Shown piece by piece: positions 1-9,875 of a stretch of 64,000 nt of DNA. Made by a program: the position numbers and the translations under genes. The DNA is taken from contig NC_134849.1 of the NCBI RefSeq assembly GCF_965363235.1, positions 47,996,122 through 48,060,121 on the forward strand, given 5' to 3'. This DNA comes from Mytilus galloprovincialis (Eukaryota; Mollusca; Bivalvia; Mytilida; Mytilidae). Each line of letters opens with the position of its first letter. Position 1 is the stretch's first letter. Under the pieces are notes generated by a model that had not been told where the DNA came from, ran no database searches, and worked only from the letters and a program-made list of their open reading frames with translations.

Positions 1-1224
1 AAAGCCCATCCATGCGTACGCTTTCTTATTCAAATGAATTACAGCTGAAGAAATAGAGTGAAAACCTCTTTGTAGCCATCTCATTTTATTTTTCCTCACC
101 CACAGTCTGTTATGAAAATTATAGAATTTCAAAAGATTTATCATTAAAAATGTGTTTATAAAGTTATGAAAGTTTTCCCCGAAGGTCACTATATGTATAC
201 ATATAGTAAGTGTTTATATATCATTTAGTGTTATTAACTTCTAAGCATAGAGTTTGTCTTTTGTCAGATTGAGGTTCATGAACACTTCACATAATCTATC
301 AACTTAGAAACACTGTTATAATGTCCTCATACGCCGAGTTCGGGATAAAGTAAATATATTTGTAAGTTTAAATAGTATCAAGAGACGTTTTAAAAGTAGA
401 CGATTGAAACAGACGATGGTGCATTCTTGTTTTAATTATTCATTTACTTTTAAAATTTCATAAGGCCACACCAATTTAATTTCTTGTTCTACGGATTTTT
501 GGACTCCAAAATTTGGGGCGAGCGAGCGATTTGAAAATTTTAATAAAAAAATATTTAATTTGAAAATTTTTGAGGCGAAGCTTGAAAAGTAAAGGCGAGC
601 GATTATAATTTTTTTTTGTAAACATGAAATAGTAGGTTTTGGCAATATTAAAACTTGATTTATCACTTGTACTTTGACATTTCTTTAATTTCTGAAGTAT
701 TTTTTCCCTTTTCACCAAGAAATAATTAAATCTGGTCTATGTCTGTGTAACTGACAATGATACAATTCTCAATCCAAGTCATAATCAGTTTTGGGGCAAC
801 CCCCTTAATGTTACAAATATCCCTTTTACATGTTTTATGAGGGATCAATATAAAATATGTTTGTTTATACAAAAGGGCTTATATTTTCTCAAAGAACTAT
901 ATATCTATCTGGTATTAAATGGTCAAAACATGTCCAAGAATTTTTGTAATATTCCTGGACTTTAACCATGTTAACACATTTACTTTAACAGTTTAATATT
1001 ATTCAAAATATTTGTACCCCTCTTTTAGAAAAAGTTGTTTAACATATGATATAACTTTCCTCTTTTTGAGTACAAAATTCTAAGTTTTCAAAGGTTTTGT
1101 ATAGAAGAACTAAACAAATCCTTGGTATTTCTATTTTCTTTTCTACATCAGTAAAATGACCCCTTGTCTGAGGGAGGGTTGTTCTCAACCTGATAATAAC
1201 AAACACAGGTCAAATAACGGCCTT
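1..1224. other. Intergenic stretch, no gene seen
   Basis: AT-rich sequence without a supportable exon. Positions about 445-620 (rich in 'gcgagcgagcg' and A/T runs) resemble an interspersed mussel repeat by memory only. The short open frames here have no protein-like composition. Confidence 0.4.
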
Positions 1225-1430
1225 TTACACATGGCTTTGATACAGACCAAACAGAAAGCTAAAAAGGACCCCAAAATTATTAGCGTACACAATTCGAACA
1301 TGAAAATCAACGATCTAATTTATACATCCGAACCGAAAAATACCAATGAACCACATCAACAAATGATAACTGCTGAACGACAGGCCCCTGAATCAATCAG
1401 GACAGGTGCATAAACATGCAGCGGCTATGG
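1225..1430 (+). repeat. Old copy of interspersed repeat family A
   Basis: The stretch carries, in the same order, diverged versions of blocks found in the fuller copies at 15.2, 19.4 and 35.4 kb: a 'gaccccaaaat' block, an 'acaattcgaacatgaaaa' block and a 'caggcccctgaatcaatc' block followed by 'ggacaggtgcataaac'. An 85-codon open frame crosses it, but the homology to a noncoding repeat explains that frame. Confidence 0.55.
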
Positions 1431-2170
1431 ATAGTTTGTTTCGCCAGCATACAACATAATTGCAGTTGAAGGCAAATCCTTCAGAAGTTCTTTGTACTTT
1501 ATTCTAACAACGAACATTTTTTGATAGGGAATATAAGTAAGGGGGAAAGAAACCAATTTTTTGTTGTTTACAGGTATTCCCGCTGTTATAAATTTACGTC
1601 GGAGCACTCTCACTTTTGATAAATAGGTTTCATGCTAAAACAAATATTCTCACAGATATTTACACAGTGTGGTAGGGTGCTTTTATGTTTAAAATCGTTA
1701 TATACAGGTTAGACTGTGATCTTAAAAACAAATGTTAATATCTTTTTATAATATTTACAAAAAAAAACGGTGCGGGAAATGGACATGATTACATTTCCGG
1801 ATGCGAGAAGCGGGAATATAAAAAAAATAAAAATATTCTGTTTTTAAAAAAACTAGAACACACCCGCGAAATCGCGGGAATTTAGAGCGTAGTTTAAAGT
1901 ATGTAAAGTGTTTTTGGAAGAATTTTGTAAAATATTGAATAGCTGGAGAATTTCAGCAAAAGTATCATTAGTCATAGGTTATTGGGGACGGAACAATGTT
2001 TTTTTTTCATCCCTCCTCCTTTATTTCCAAAATTCCCAATTTTTGGTTTTCTATCAATTTCAATATGAACATACCTTTAGTATGTTATGAACATTTAAGT
2101 AAGGAGCCTGTAATTAAGTGGTTATCGTTTGTTTATGTGTTACATATTTGTGTTTCGTTAATTTTTTGTA
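1431..2170. other. Intergenic stretch with a short hairpin
   Basis: No gene was seen. A short perfect hairpin lies near 1862-1881 (cccgcg, aaat, cgcggg), preceded by 'actagaacaca', a combination I recall from other mussel repeats. The rest is AT-rich and featureless. Confidence 0.35.
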
Positions 2171-2397
2171 GGGGGTCTCATGGGGGGTTCTGATCCCAGA
2201 TCCCGATTACTGTTTTGTCAGATTCCCGCCGTATCCCGCTTACACTACGTACGAAAGCAATTCTTATTTTTGTTGTAATTTCCCGTATCCCGCTAGACTT
2301 CATTTCCTGTTTTCACGGCACAATAATTTTACTTTCAAGTGTCACGCTTACAAAAAAATCGGCAATCCCGCGTCACGCTTAGACCCCAATGAGACCC
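2171..2397. mobile_element. Small TIR element (MITE-like, about 227 bp)
   Basis: The ends are inverted: 'gggggtctcatggggg' on the left and 'ccccaatgagaccc' on the right. The inside is GC-richer than its surroundings and contains repeated 'tcccg' and 'cacgctta' words. There is no coding capacity, so it is a non-autonomous DNA transposon copy. The target duplication is not clear. The superfamily is unknown. Confidence 0.5.
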
Positions 2398-2414
2398 ACT
2401 TTGTCCATAAATAA

Positions 2415-2605
2415 GGCCGCTAGTTTTCTCGTTTGACTTGTTTAACATCGTCATGTCGGGGCCTTTTAAAGCTGAGTATGCGGTATGGGCTTTGTTCGTT
2501 GTTGAAGGCCGTAAGGTGACCTATAGTTGTTAATTTCTGTGTGATTTTTGGTCTCTTGTGGAGAGTTGTCTCAACATGGCAATCATACCACATCTCTTTT
2601 TTTGT
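2415..2605 (-). repeat. Family A repeat, minus-strand copy
   Basis: Read on the minus strand this matches the 5' half of the plus-strand copy at 19.4 kb: 'agatgtggtatgattgcca', then a 'gacaactctccacaagagac' block, 'ggtcaccttacggccttcaac' and 'agcccataccgcat' blocks. An open frame of 79 codons across it is a by-product. Confidence 0.7.
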
Positions 2606-3653
2606 AATCAATGAATTTTGTAAAAGAATTAATGACTGGAGAATTTCAGAAAAGGTCACATGAATTATTTTAGCGCTTATCTGTATATTATGAACATTCA
2701 GACATTACTTAGTCTATATAAATAATAAAAGTGTTTTTTTTTTTGCGATCAGCTAAGCTTTGATACGTACTTACTAGGTTTCTAATTCGTTTCAATTTTC
2801 GCTAGGTTTGTTGTTGAATTTTCAAAACATACGGTGGAAGGTCCAGTTTTGCACAAAGGGTCACTACGTTTCGATACGCTTCGTTGCGTATATTGCCGTT
2901 TCGCTACGCTTTCAAAACATAGTAAAACGTAGCTCTTGAAACACAGAAAATACACTTTGTAAATCTGGAAAAGCGCTGTGCACGCTGGAAATTGTCAAGT
3001 CATCTTTTCGTTCACGATTAAACTGTCTATAAAGCTAATAAGCAGATATTGTTATATATACATATTTCGTTATAAATAATGGTCGCTAGTTCACAGTCTG
3101 GTATCTGTATCACTCCGGAATCGGAAAGGGTTATTCCGTATCCGGACTGATATTAGCTTTTTTTTCTTGTTACTGCGGGTGGCAGGCGGAATTTTATTAT
3201 TGAGAGTAAAATATAACAACTAATCTAATTTGTACGTATTTGATTGTGTCCTTTATATACAAAGTCCCCCAAGGATACAGAATGGTGGAGGTCCCTTAAA
3301 CTAGTGTAAATTACAGTGCTGTGATCTGTACATTTTTTGTTCCGTGACACGTGCTCTTGCTAGACTTTGGCTGTTGAGGATTTGTCGACGAATGGTGACC
3401 GACTGTGCATAATTATTTTTTTTTTTTTGTGTATATATATTATGTGTTAATAATAAAACTGTAAATAAAGAGAATTTTGGTCCTTGATCTATAAATAAAG
3501 TGAATGTATGGGTGTAGATTTTACATGCTTGGTGAGAACAGTCTTGCCATGTTCATCCAAATATTTTTTCGGTGAGAACTGTCTTGCCAAATTATAATAT
3601 TATAACTCGATTTACTAGTATGATATAAGATACCAACCAAATCGTCTTTATTT

Positions 3654-5012
3654 ATGGAAGAATCAATTGAAAATAGACCAGACTCGAAACAAAATGAATC
3701 GGTGTCACAATTTTTTTTAAACGACTCATTTTTGAAGGCTCATGCTTTAACTGAACTGTTTTCTTTACAAACTCCACCACATGATTCATTACATGCGCCA
3801 ATAACTCATTCAACAGCAGTTAGACCAACAGTTAAACTTCCGTTTTCTGAACCTTATTCTATTCAAGAAGAACTCCCCCCTACACAAATATCATTTCAAC
3901 CAGAACCTAGCGTCGGCGTGTCGCTTCCACACACATTTACTAATAAAATGGAAAATTTGGCTACGTGCTCTAAGTTTCACGGATATCCTCAAGATAATGG
4001 ACATACGTTTTTGACTGAATTTGAATCTTTCTCCACATTGCATGGTTTATCTGAATTTAACCTGACTGACAAGCGCATGCTAGCTGCTTTTCATTTACAC
4101 CTCAAAGGTCCGGCTTTAACATGGTACAACTCATTAAGCGATGAAAGCAAATCCGACTGGAAAAGTGTCCGAATTCTTTTTAAGGAGAAATATGTAAATT
4201 TCTGTGGGCATGGGGCTAACGCACTTATGCATAGTGAAATTTTCCAGAACTTGTCTCTGTCGTCTGGTCAAAGCGTGGAGGATTTTTATTGTTTAATTTA
4301 TGAAAAGGGTAAATTACTCGCCAAGCCGGAACACGAAATGCTCTCAAAATTCATCAGTGGCTTACCAGAGCAAATGTCATTTTTTGTCCGCGCAGGGATG
4401 CCTCAAGACATGCAAAATGCCCTCGCTTCCGCAAAAATGGCAGAAGCCTATGGTTATAGGAAACATGACGAGTCTGTTAATGCCGCGGGATTGTTCAAAA
4501 ACAAATTTCATGATAATAGAAGAACCGCCGCTGGTCAAAATACTGAAGTGCGCGATTTGCAACAACAAATTCAGGAGTTACGCGAGCTTGTAAAAACGCA
4601 AAAGGAAATGAAATCCGACAAAAGTTTTCCGGAGGCTACTACAGCGGCTTCATCTGAAATATCCGAAATGAAGGATCAGATACAGACATTAACGTCTCTG
4701 TTATCAAGCATGAATGTGCAGAATAAACCACAAGCTACAAATAACCGACAAAATACACCTTACCGCAATTATAATTATCCAGCGAATGACCGTCAAGTCA
4801 ACAATGACCGCAATAATTTTTCCGGACCGTGTTTCAAATGTCAAGGTAGAGGTCACCGACAGCGTGAATGTTATTGGAACGGTATGGGTCAAAGTTCGTC
4901 GACTGCAAAATGTCAGTTATGCCAGCAGGAGGGGCATACAGCGAATTTCTGCGCACAGTTTGATTCGGGAAACCGACAGAACCCGGGAGACAGGCACGGT
5001 CGTCCGGGATAG
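3654..5012 (+). CDS. gag: Gag-like protein of the Gypsy fossil
   Basis: This 452-codon frame begins with ATG and has the layout of Ty3/Gypsy Gag. The middle holds a retrotransposon-gag core, with the landmark 'LKGPALTWYNSL' near residues 152-163. A Gln-rich, coiled-coil-like stretch follows at about 300-350. Two CCHC zinc knuckles of spacing C-x2-C-x4-H-x4-C lie near residues 393-406 and 420-433. In this family Gag packages the element RNA. The pol frame lies in the -1 register relative to gag, which fits the frameshift expression known for many Gypsy elements. It is a fossil part, not a host gene. Confidence 0.85.
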   Translation: MEESIENRPDSKQNESVSQFFLNDSFLKAHALTELFSLQTPPHDSLHAPITHSTAVRPTVKLPFSEPYSIQEELPPTQISFQPEPSVGVSLPHTFTNKMENLATCSKFHGYPQDNGHTFLTEFESFSTLHGLSEFNLTDKRMLAAFHLHLKGPALTWYNSLSDESKSDWKSVRILFKEKYVNFCGHGANALMHSEIFQNLSLSSGQSVEDFYCLIYEKGKLLAKPEHEMLSKFISGLPEQMSFFVRAGMPQDMQNALASAKMAEAYGYRKHDESVNAAGLFKNKFHDNRRTAAGQNTEVRDLQQQIQELRELVKTQKEMKSDKSFPEATTAASSEISEMKDQIQTLTSLLSSMNVQNKPQATNNRQNTPYRNYNYPANDRQVNNDRNNFSGPCFKCQGRGHRQRECYWNGMGQSSSTAKCQLCQQEGHTANFCAQFDSGNRQNPGDRHGRPG

Positions 5013-5062
5013 ATTATGAAAGTGCCTTCATAGACTTCAGTTCACAAAAGAAGCATCAATTT

Positions 5063-8000
5063 TTGTACATAAATGTTTTTTTCGATCAGTTGAAAGTGGC
5101 TGCATTAGTTGACTCTGGCAGTTCAATAAATATCATGTCAAAATCTTTATTTGATTCTGTTTCCGACAAGCAAAAATTATCATTTGAACAGTTGGATTGT
5201 TCCGAAATTAGGCTAGCCAATAATGACACAATTAAAGTAACGGGAACGGCCAAAATTAAAATGTACATAGAGACACGAGGGGAAATTGATATTGATGTAT
5301 ATATTCTCCCAGTAACTTCACATCCATTTATTCTAGGGACGGATTATTTGATGAAAAACAATGTTGTGTTAGATTTTAGCAAAATGTCTTGTCAATTGAA
5401 TACCGCAAATGTTCAAACTCAAAAGCGACTTAGCCTTGAACCAAATACAGAAACTATTGTTTGGGCTAGGGTTCCGAATTACATTACATTGGGACTACAA
5501 GGTGTGTGCTCCAAAAGCAAGTTTTCGTGTAGTAAAGGTTTACTTGTAGCTAAAGCTGTTGTTACCGTACCGTACAATAGGAAAGTTCCGGTTAAACTTT
5601 TAAATCCAACAAGTGAGAATGTCGTTATTCCGAAAGGCCGTACAATAGCAGAATTTAGTGTACTAAATAACGAATATGAATGTGCATCATTTTCAGATAC
5701 TATACCGGAAGTACAGCATGTAGACGTTTCCGAAACTATTGACTCACCTCATTCAAAATTTACTTGTTCGAAACCCGACTATTCAAAAGTGAAGTCCTTG
5801 TTTACCTTACCCGAAAATTTGCAAGAAACTGAATCAGATAAACTAGCGTGTTTGTTGCATGACAATTTAGATCTTTTCGTCACGGAAGATAACCCAAATT
5901 TAGGCTTTACTCGTGTTGTGGAACATAAGATTTTACTAAAACAGGACGCCGTTGGCAAACACCAAAAGCCATATCGCCTCCCCCCTTTTAAGAGGGAAAT
6001 TTTGAGAGAACATCTTGACAATTTATTACAACAAGGTATTATTGCTCCTGTGAGTGAAACAGAAGATTTATTAATTACAAGTCCTATTGTACTAGTCACT
6101 AAGCGATCCAAGAATTCTGCAAAACCTTGCGCCCAAGACTTCCGATTTTGTTGCGATTTTCGTTTCTTAAATTCACAAACTAGGGAATTCAAATATGCAA
6201 TACCAAACTTACAAGAATTGACCGAATCGTTCAGCGAAGTCATACCGAATTTTATATCGTCAATTGATCTTTCTTCAGGTTTTTTCCAAATGGGACTTTC
6301 ACACGACTCTAGCCAATATACAGCTTTTAACACATGTTTTGGTACTTTTAAATTCAGTCGATTACCAATGGGTTTAAAAACTGCTCCAAATACATTTCAA
6401 ATGCTTATGGATAAGGTCTTGCACGGATTGAAATTTAAATCTTGTCTATGCTATTTGGACGACGTCTTGATTTTTTCCGACACATTCGAAAAACATTTAT
6501 CCGATTTAAAGGAAGTATTTCAACGATTCCGTGCTGCAGGATTAAAATTAGGACCAAAAAAGTGTTCATTTGCAGCATCATCTTGTGTTTTTCTTGGACA
6601 TCTTATCTCGAAAGACGGAATCCGCCCGCCACCAGACCGTGTAAAGGCGATTTCAGATTACCCACGACCAAAGAATATCAAGGAATTAAGACGATTGTTG
6701 GGTTTATTTAACTGGTTCAGAAAATTCATACCGAACTATAGTGCACTTGTATTTCCATTAACTCGACTTTTGAAAAAAGAGCAGATATTCACATGGCGGA
6801 GTGAACAGGAAACAGCATTTAACGATTTGAAACATAAATTGGTGAATTCCGACATACTTAGTTTTCCGAAGTTCGATCTGACTTTTCGCTTAAGTGTAGA
6901 TACATCAGCACGAGGTATTGGATATATGTTATATCAGCTTGACCCAGATGACGAGACACAAAAACCACGTATTATTAGGTTTGGCTCTAAATCGTTGAGT
7001 CCGTGGCAACAATCTTACGGACCAACAAAATTAGAACTTCTAGGAATGGTCGTGAGCATACTTGATTGTGCGGATTATTTGCGTGGGAATTCCTTTATAG
7101 CGGAATGTGACCACCAAGCATTGAAACCTTTGTACCAAAAACAATTTAAAGGGGCAATTTACGAACGTTGGATGTCAATACTTCAGCAATTCTCGTTTGA
7201 AATCGTATACAAAAAGGCAGACGACATGCAAGTTCCCGATGCCTTATCTAGATGCGAAAATAGCAAAGCGGAAGTTGTAGAGAGCCCTGTTGAAGATGAT
7301 CCGTTTTTTCCGTTCGTCGAAGACGTTTGCGGTAAAGTGAAATTACCAAACGGTCAAAATTTTTCCGAACTGATTGCTTCAAAAGGTGCCGATGTACAAG
7401 CAGTCCATTTAACTGACAATGCGTATGACGCAGACACATTGATTAATGACCCGTATGATGCCGATACAGATGAAAGTGACAATAATGTTAGAAAAAAATC
7501 GGTGAGAAAAATTTCGAAACAGCGTCGAACAATGAAGAAGTCAGAAACCGAAATCGTTGACAAAACTTTAACAACATCTGTTTTTGAACATTTATCAATT
7601 TCTACCGAAAAAATAAAACAACTGCAACGTCAGGATATCACATTGACAAAAATTATAGACTATCTCGAAAATGACACTTTACCCGAATCTCAAAAGGAGG
7701 CTAGGCGAGTTCTTTTAAAATCATCTGATTACGCCTTGATTGACAAAGTCCTATTTCATTCTCGTGTTGCTAAGGCTAAAAGAAACAAAATGATGGATCA
7801 TTATCAAATTGTTATACCCGAGGCGTTAATTAATACTGTGCTTAAAGTTGTTCATGATTCACCTCTTGGCGGACATTGCGGGATTAACAATACTTTGGAC
7901 AGGGCAAAAGAACACTTTTTCTTTCCCAGAATGGGAAAAATTATTCCAGACTATGTGCAATCATGTCACCTTTGCCAAATTCGCAAGGTTTCAAATAAGA

Positions 8001-8494
8001 AAACAAAACAGGAAATAGTGTCTTTCCCAACGCCGGCTGAACCATTTCAGGTGTGGCAGATGGACCTATGTGGCCCCTATCCACTTTCCGTTAATGGAAA
8101 TACATATGTGTTTACAGCGGTTGATATGTTCACCAAATTATTATTTGCGTACCCGTTGCGAAATAAGGATGCCATAACCGTATGTGAAGCAATATACAGG
8201 ATGTTTACTACTTATGGAGTTTGCAAAACTTTAATATCGGATCGTGGTAGTGAATTTACAAATAAATGTACAGCCGAATTATGTAAATTGCTTGAAGTTA
8301 CACAGGAGTTCACGCCAGCATTTGCCCATCATTGCTTAGGGGCTTGTGAACGCCAACATCGAACGTTAGCAGAACGTTTAACAACTCATGTTCTAAAAGG
8401 AAAATCATGGGAAAACGAACTACATTCCGTTACATTTTCAATGAACTCGTCTTCGTTGCGTATATTGCCGTTTCGCTACGCTTTCAAAACATAG
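5063..8494 (+). CDS. pol: Pol-like polyprotein of the Gypsy fossil
   Basis: Domains in order, numbered from 5063: an aspartic protease with 'VDSGSS' near residue 16; a reverse transcriptase with 'LPMGLKTAPNTF' and the catalytic 'YLDD' near residue 464; a Ty3-type RNase H starting near residue 610; an HHCC zinc finger of integrase at about 930-972; and a DDE integrase core with landmarks near residues 998, 1055 and 1092. The order protease, RT, RNase H, integrase is that of Ty3/Gypsy rather than Ty1/Copia. The frame shows no canonical ATG at its beginning, in line with Gag-Pol expression by frameshift. It is a fossil part. Confidence 0.85.
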   Translation: MYINVFFDQLKVAALVDSGSSINIMSKSLFDSVSDKQKLSFEQLDCSEIRLANNDTIKVTGTAKIKMYIETRGEIDIDVYILPVTSHPFILGTDYLMKNNVVLDFSKMSCQLNTANVQTQKRLSLEPNTETIVWARVPNYITLGLQGVCSKSKFSCSKGLLVAKAVVTVPYNRKVPVKLLNPTSENVVIPKGRTIAEFSVLNNEYECASFSDTIPEVQHVDVSETIDSPHSKFTCSKPDYSKVKSLFTLPENLQETESDKLACLLHDNLDLFVTEDNPNLGFTRVVEHKILLKQDAVGKHQKPYRLPPFKREILREHLDNLLQQGIIAPVSETEDLLITSPIVLVTKRSKNSAKPCAQDFRFCCDFRFLNSQTREFKYAIPNLQELTESFSEVIPNFISSIDLSSGFFQMGLSHDSSQYTAFNTCFGTFKFSRLPMGLKTAPNTFQMLMDKVLHGLKFKSCLCYLDDVLIFSDTFEKHLSDLKEVFQRFRAAGLKLGPKKCSFAASSCVFLGHLISKDGIRPPPDRVKAISDYPRPKNIKELRRLLGLFNWFRKFIPNYSALVFPLTRLLKKEQIFTWRSEQETAFNDLKHKLVNSDILSFPKFDLTFRLSVDTSARGIGYMLYQLDPDDETQKPRIIRFGSKSLSPWQQSYGPTKLELLGMVVSILDCADYLRGNSFIAECDHQALKPLYQKQFKGAIYERWMSILQQFSFEIVYKKADDMQVPDALSRCENSKAEVVESPVEDDPFFPFVEDVCGKVKLPNGQNFSELIASKGADVQAVHLTDNAYDADTLINDPYDADTDESDNNVRKKSVRKISKQRRTMKKSETEIVDKTLTTSVFEHLSISTEKIKQLQRQDITLTKIIDYLENDTLPESQKEARRVLLKSSDYALIDKVLFHSRVAKAKRNKMMDHYQIVIPEALINTVLKVVHDSPLGGHCGINNTLDRAKEHFFFPRMGKIIPDYVQSCHLCQIRKVSNKKTKQEIVSFPTPAEPFQVWQMDLCGPYPLSVNGNTYVFTAVDMFTKLLFAYPLRNKDAITVCEAIYRMFTTYGVCKTLISDRGSEFTNKCTAELCKLLEVTQEFTPAFAHHCLGACERQHRTLAERLTTHVLKGKSWENELHSVTFSMNSSSLRILPFRYAFKT

Positions 8495-8621
8495 TAAAAC
8501 GTAGCTCTTGAAACACAGAAAATACACTTTGTAAATCTGGAAAAGCGCTGTGCACGCTGGAAATTGTCAAGTCATCTTTTCGTTCACGATTAAACTGTCT
8601 ATAAAGCTAATAAGCAGATAT

Positions 8622-9875
8622 ATTGTCTTCAACCCTTTCTCGTCTGGTTATTATATTTGAAACAGCTCTAGCCGAGATATAATCTTGTGTGCAGCAGCGG
8701 CATTAAAACCCACCAATCAATCAATGAAATCTTTCTTTTACGCTCAACAGACTTTAAATCATACTGTTGTTACTTTGGGGGGATAAACGACATTTATTTT
8801 TATTTATAGCTTTAAAAAGCAATATTTAAAAAGAAAATACTGTTTAATTTGTATTTGAAATTTTGTACAATATTGTGAATTCCTGTACTCTTTATTGCAT
8901 GCACGTGGCTGAATAAAATCTTTCATCAAATAAAGCAAACAATGAGAGTAGAGGGTAGGACCATATAATTTTTTATCAGCAGGTAAAGTTTTGAGCTTTC
9001 TTTCAATAATTGTGAACATTCTGAAGGACGATGTAATATTGTTTATAATCGTATGTGTTTATGTGTCTTTCATATCAGTATTCAAGAGTTACATTCTTTG
9101 TCTGTACTGATTGTATTTTTTTTGTATGTGTGTTTCATAGTCCGTTGATCGAGATTTAAAAGATGAGAACTGGCACATAAAATAGATATAGGTAAACCCT
9201 GCAACATATTCATGTCCATGTCAGGGACTTGTCAGTTGTTGTCTATGATGTTTTTTTGTCATTATTTTTTTTTTACTAAATTGAAAATAAAATGCCATTC
9301 GAAATATTTGGTTTGGATCACAGATATTTTTACATATACATAGTTCTCTGATAATAGAATGGTGTTCACAGCATACAAAGAGCTGAAAAAAAATCAGGTA
9401 CATTCAAAATTTTAAGTCGAAGAAAACCTTACAAAGTAAGACTGAAAACGGATACTCTTTTACTCATAAAACATTATATAGAAACTAAGATTTGTGAAAT
9501 ACGACCCCTATTAGAAACTAGGGATTAATTCATGAAATCTAGAAGGATAAGCAGATCCTGTGTTATTAATAAATAACCAACAGACCTAGTATTGTTACTG
9601 AAGGATAACGATAACTGAACTCCCCTCACTACATTAGCCGTCTCCTTTTTCTATACAGTGATGAAGTTTATTAAAGCCTTTTCATGCCATAAGAATTATT
9701 GCTGCAGAACTGAATGAAACATTTTAAGGTCACTTGTATACATATGTTTTGGTATTAATATACATGGATTTATGATATTTTTCATATTTATGATAACTTT
9801 TGAATTGGCATTTTTTTCTTCGATATCATTTACAGTTTTCAAATTCAGAAATATTATAGAGGGCATTTATTGTAG
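8622..9875. other. Gap between the Gypsy fossil and the cadherin exons
   Basis: AT-rich sequence. No cadherin-like exon, clear promoter or repeat was found. The missing 5' exons of the cadherin gene are not visible here and may lie upstream of the window or be too short to recognise. Confidence 0.35.

Larger units (their letters stand above)
2879..8621 (+). mobile_element. Ty3/Gypsy LTR-retrotransposon fossil
   Basis: This is a Metaviridae-type element in plus orientation. Parts in order: a leader that may include LTR sequence (about 2.9-3.6 kb), gag (3654-5012), and pol with protease, reverse transcriptase, RNase H and integrase (5063-8494). A 171-bp direct repeat, identical as far as I can compare, marks both ends (2879-3049 and 8451-8621). 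Complete LTRs could not be delimited. The identity of the end repeats and the long open frames point to a young insertion. It does not look whole; I would estimate about one or two breaks. It lies upstream of the first visible cadherin exon. Confidence 0.85.

Noticed and set aside
1156-1413. 85-codon open frame starting with ATG
   Set aside because: Most of it overlaps a diverged noncoding repeat (family A) found in several other places.
5779-6333. 184-codon minus-strand open frame within pol
   Set aside because: It is the shadow of the pol coding strand.
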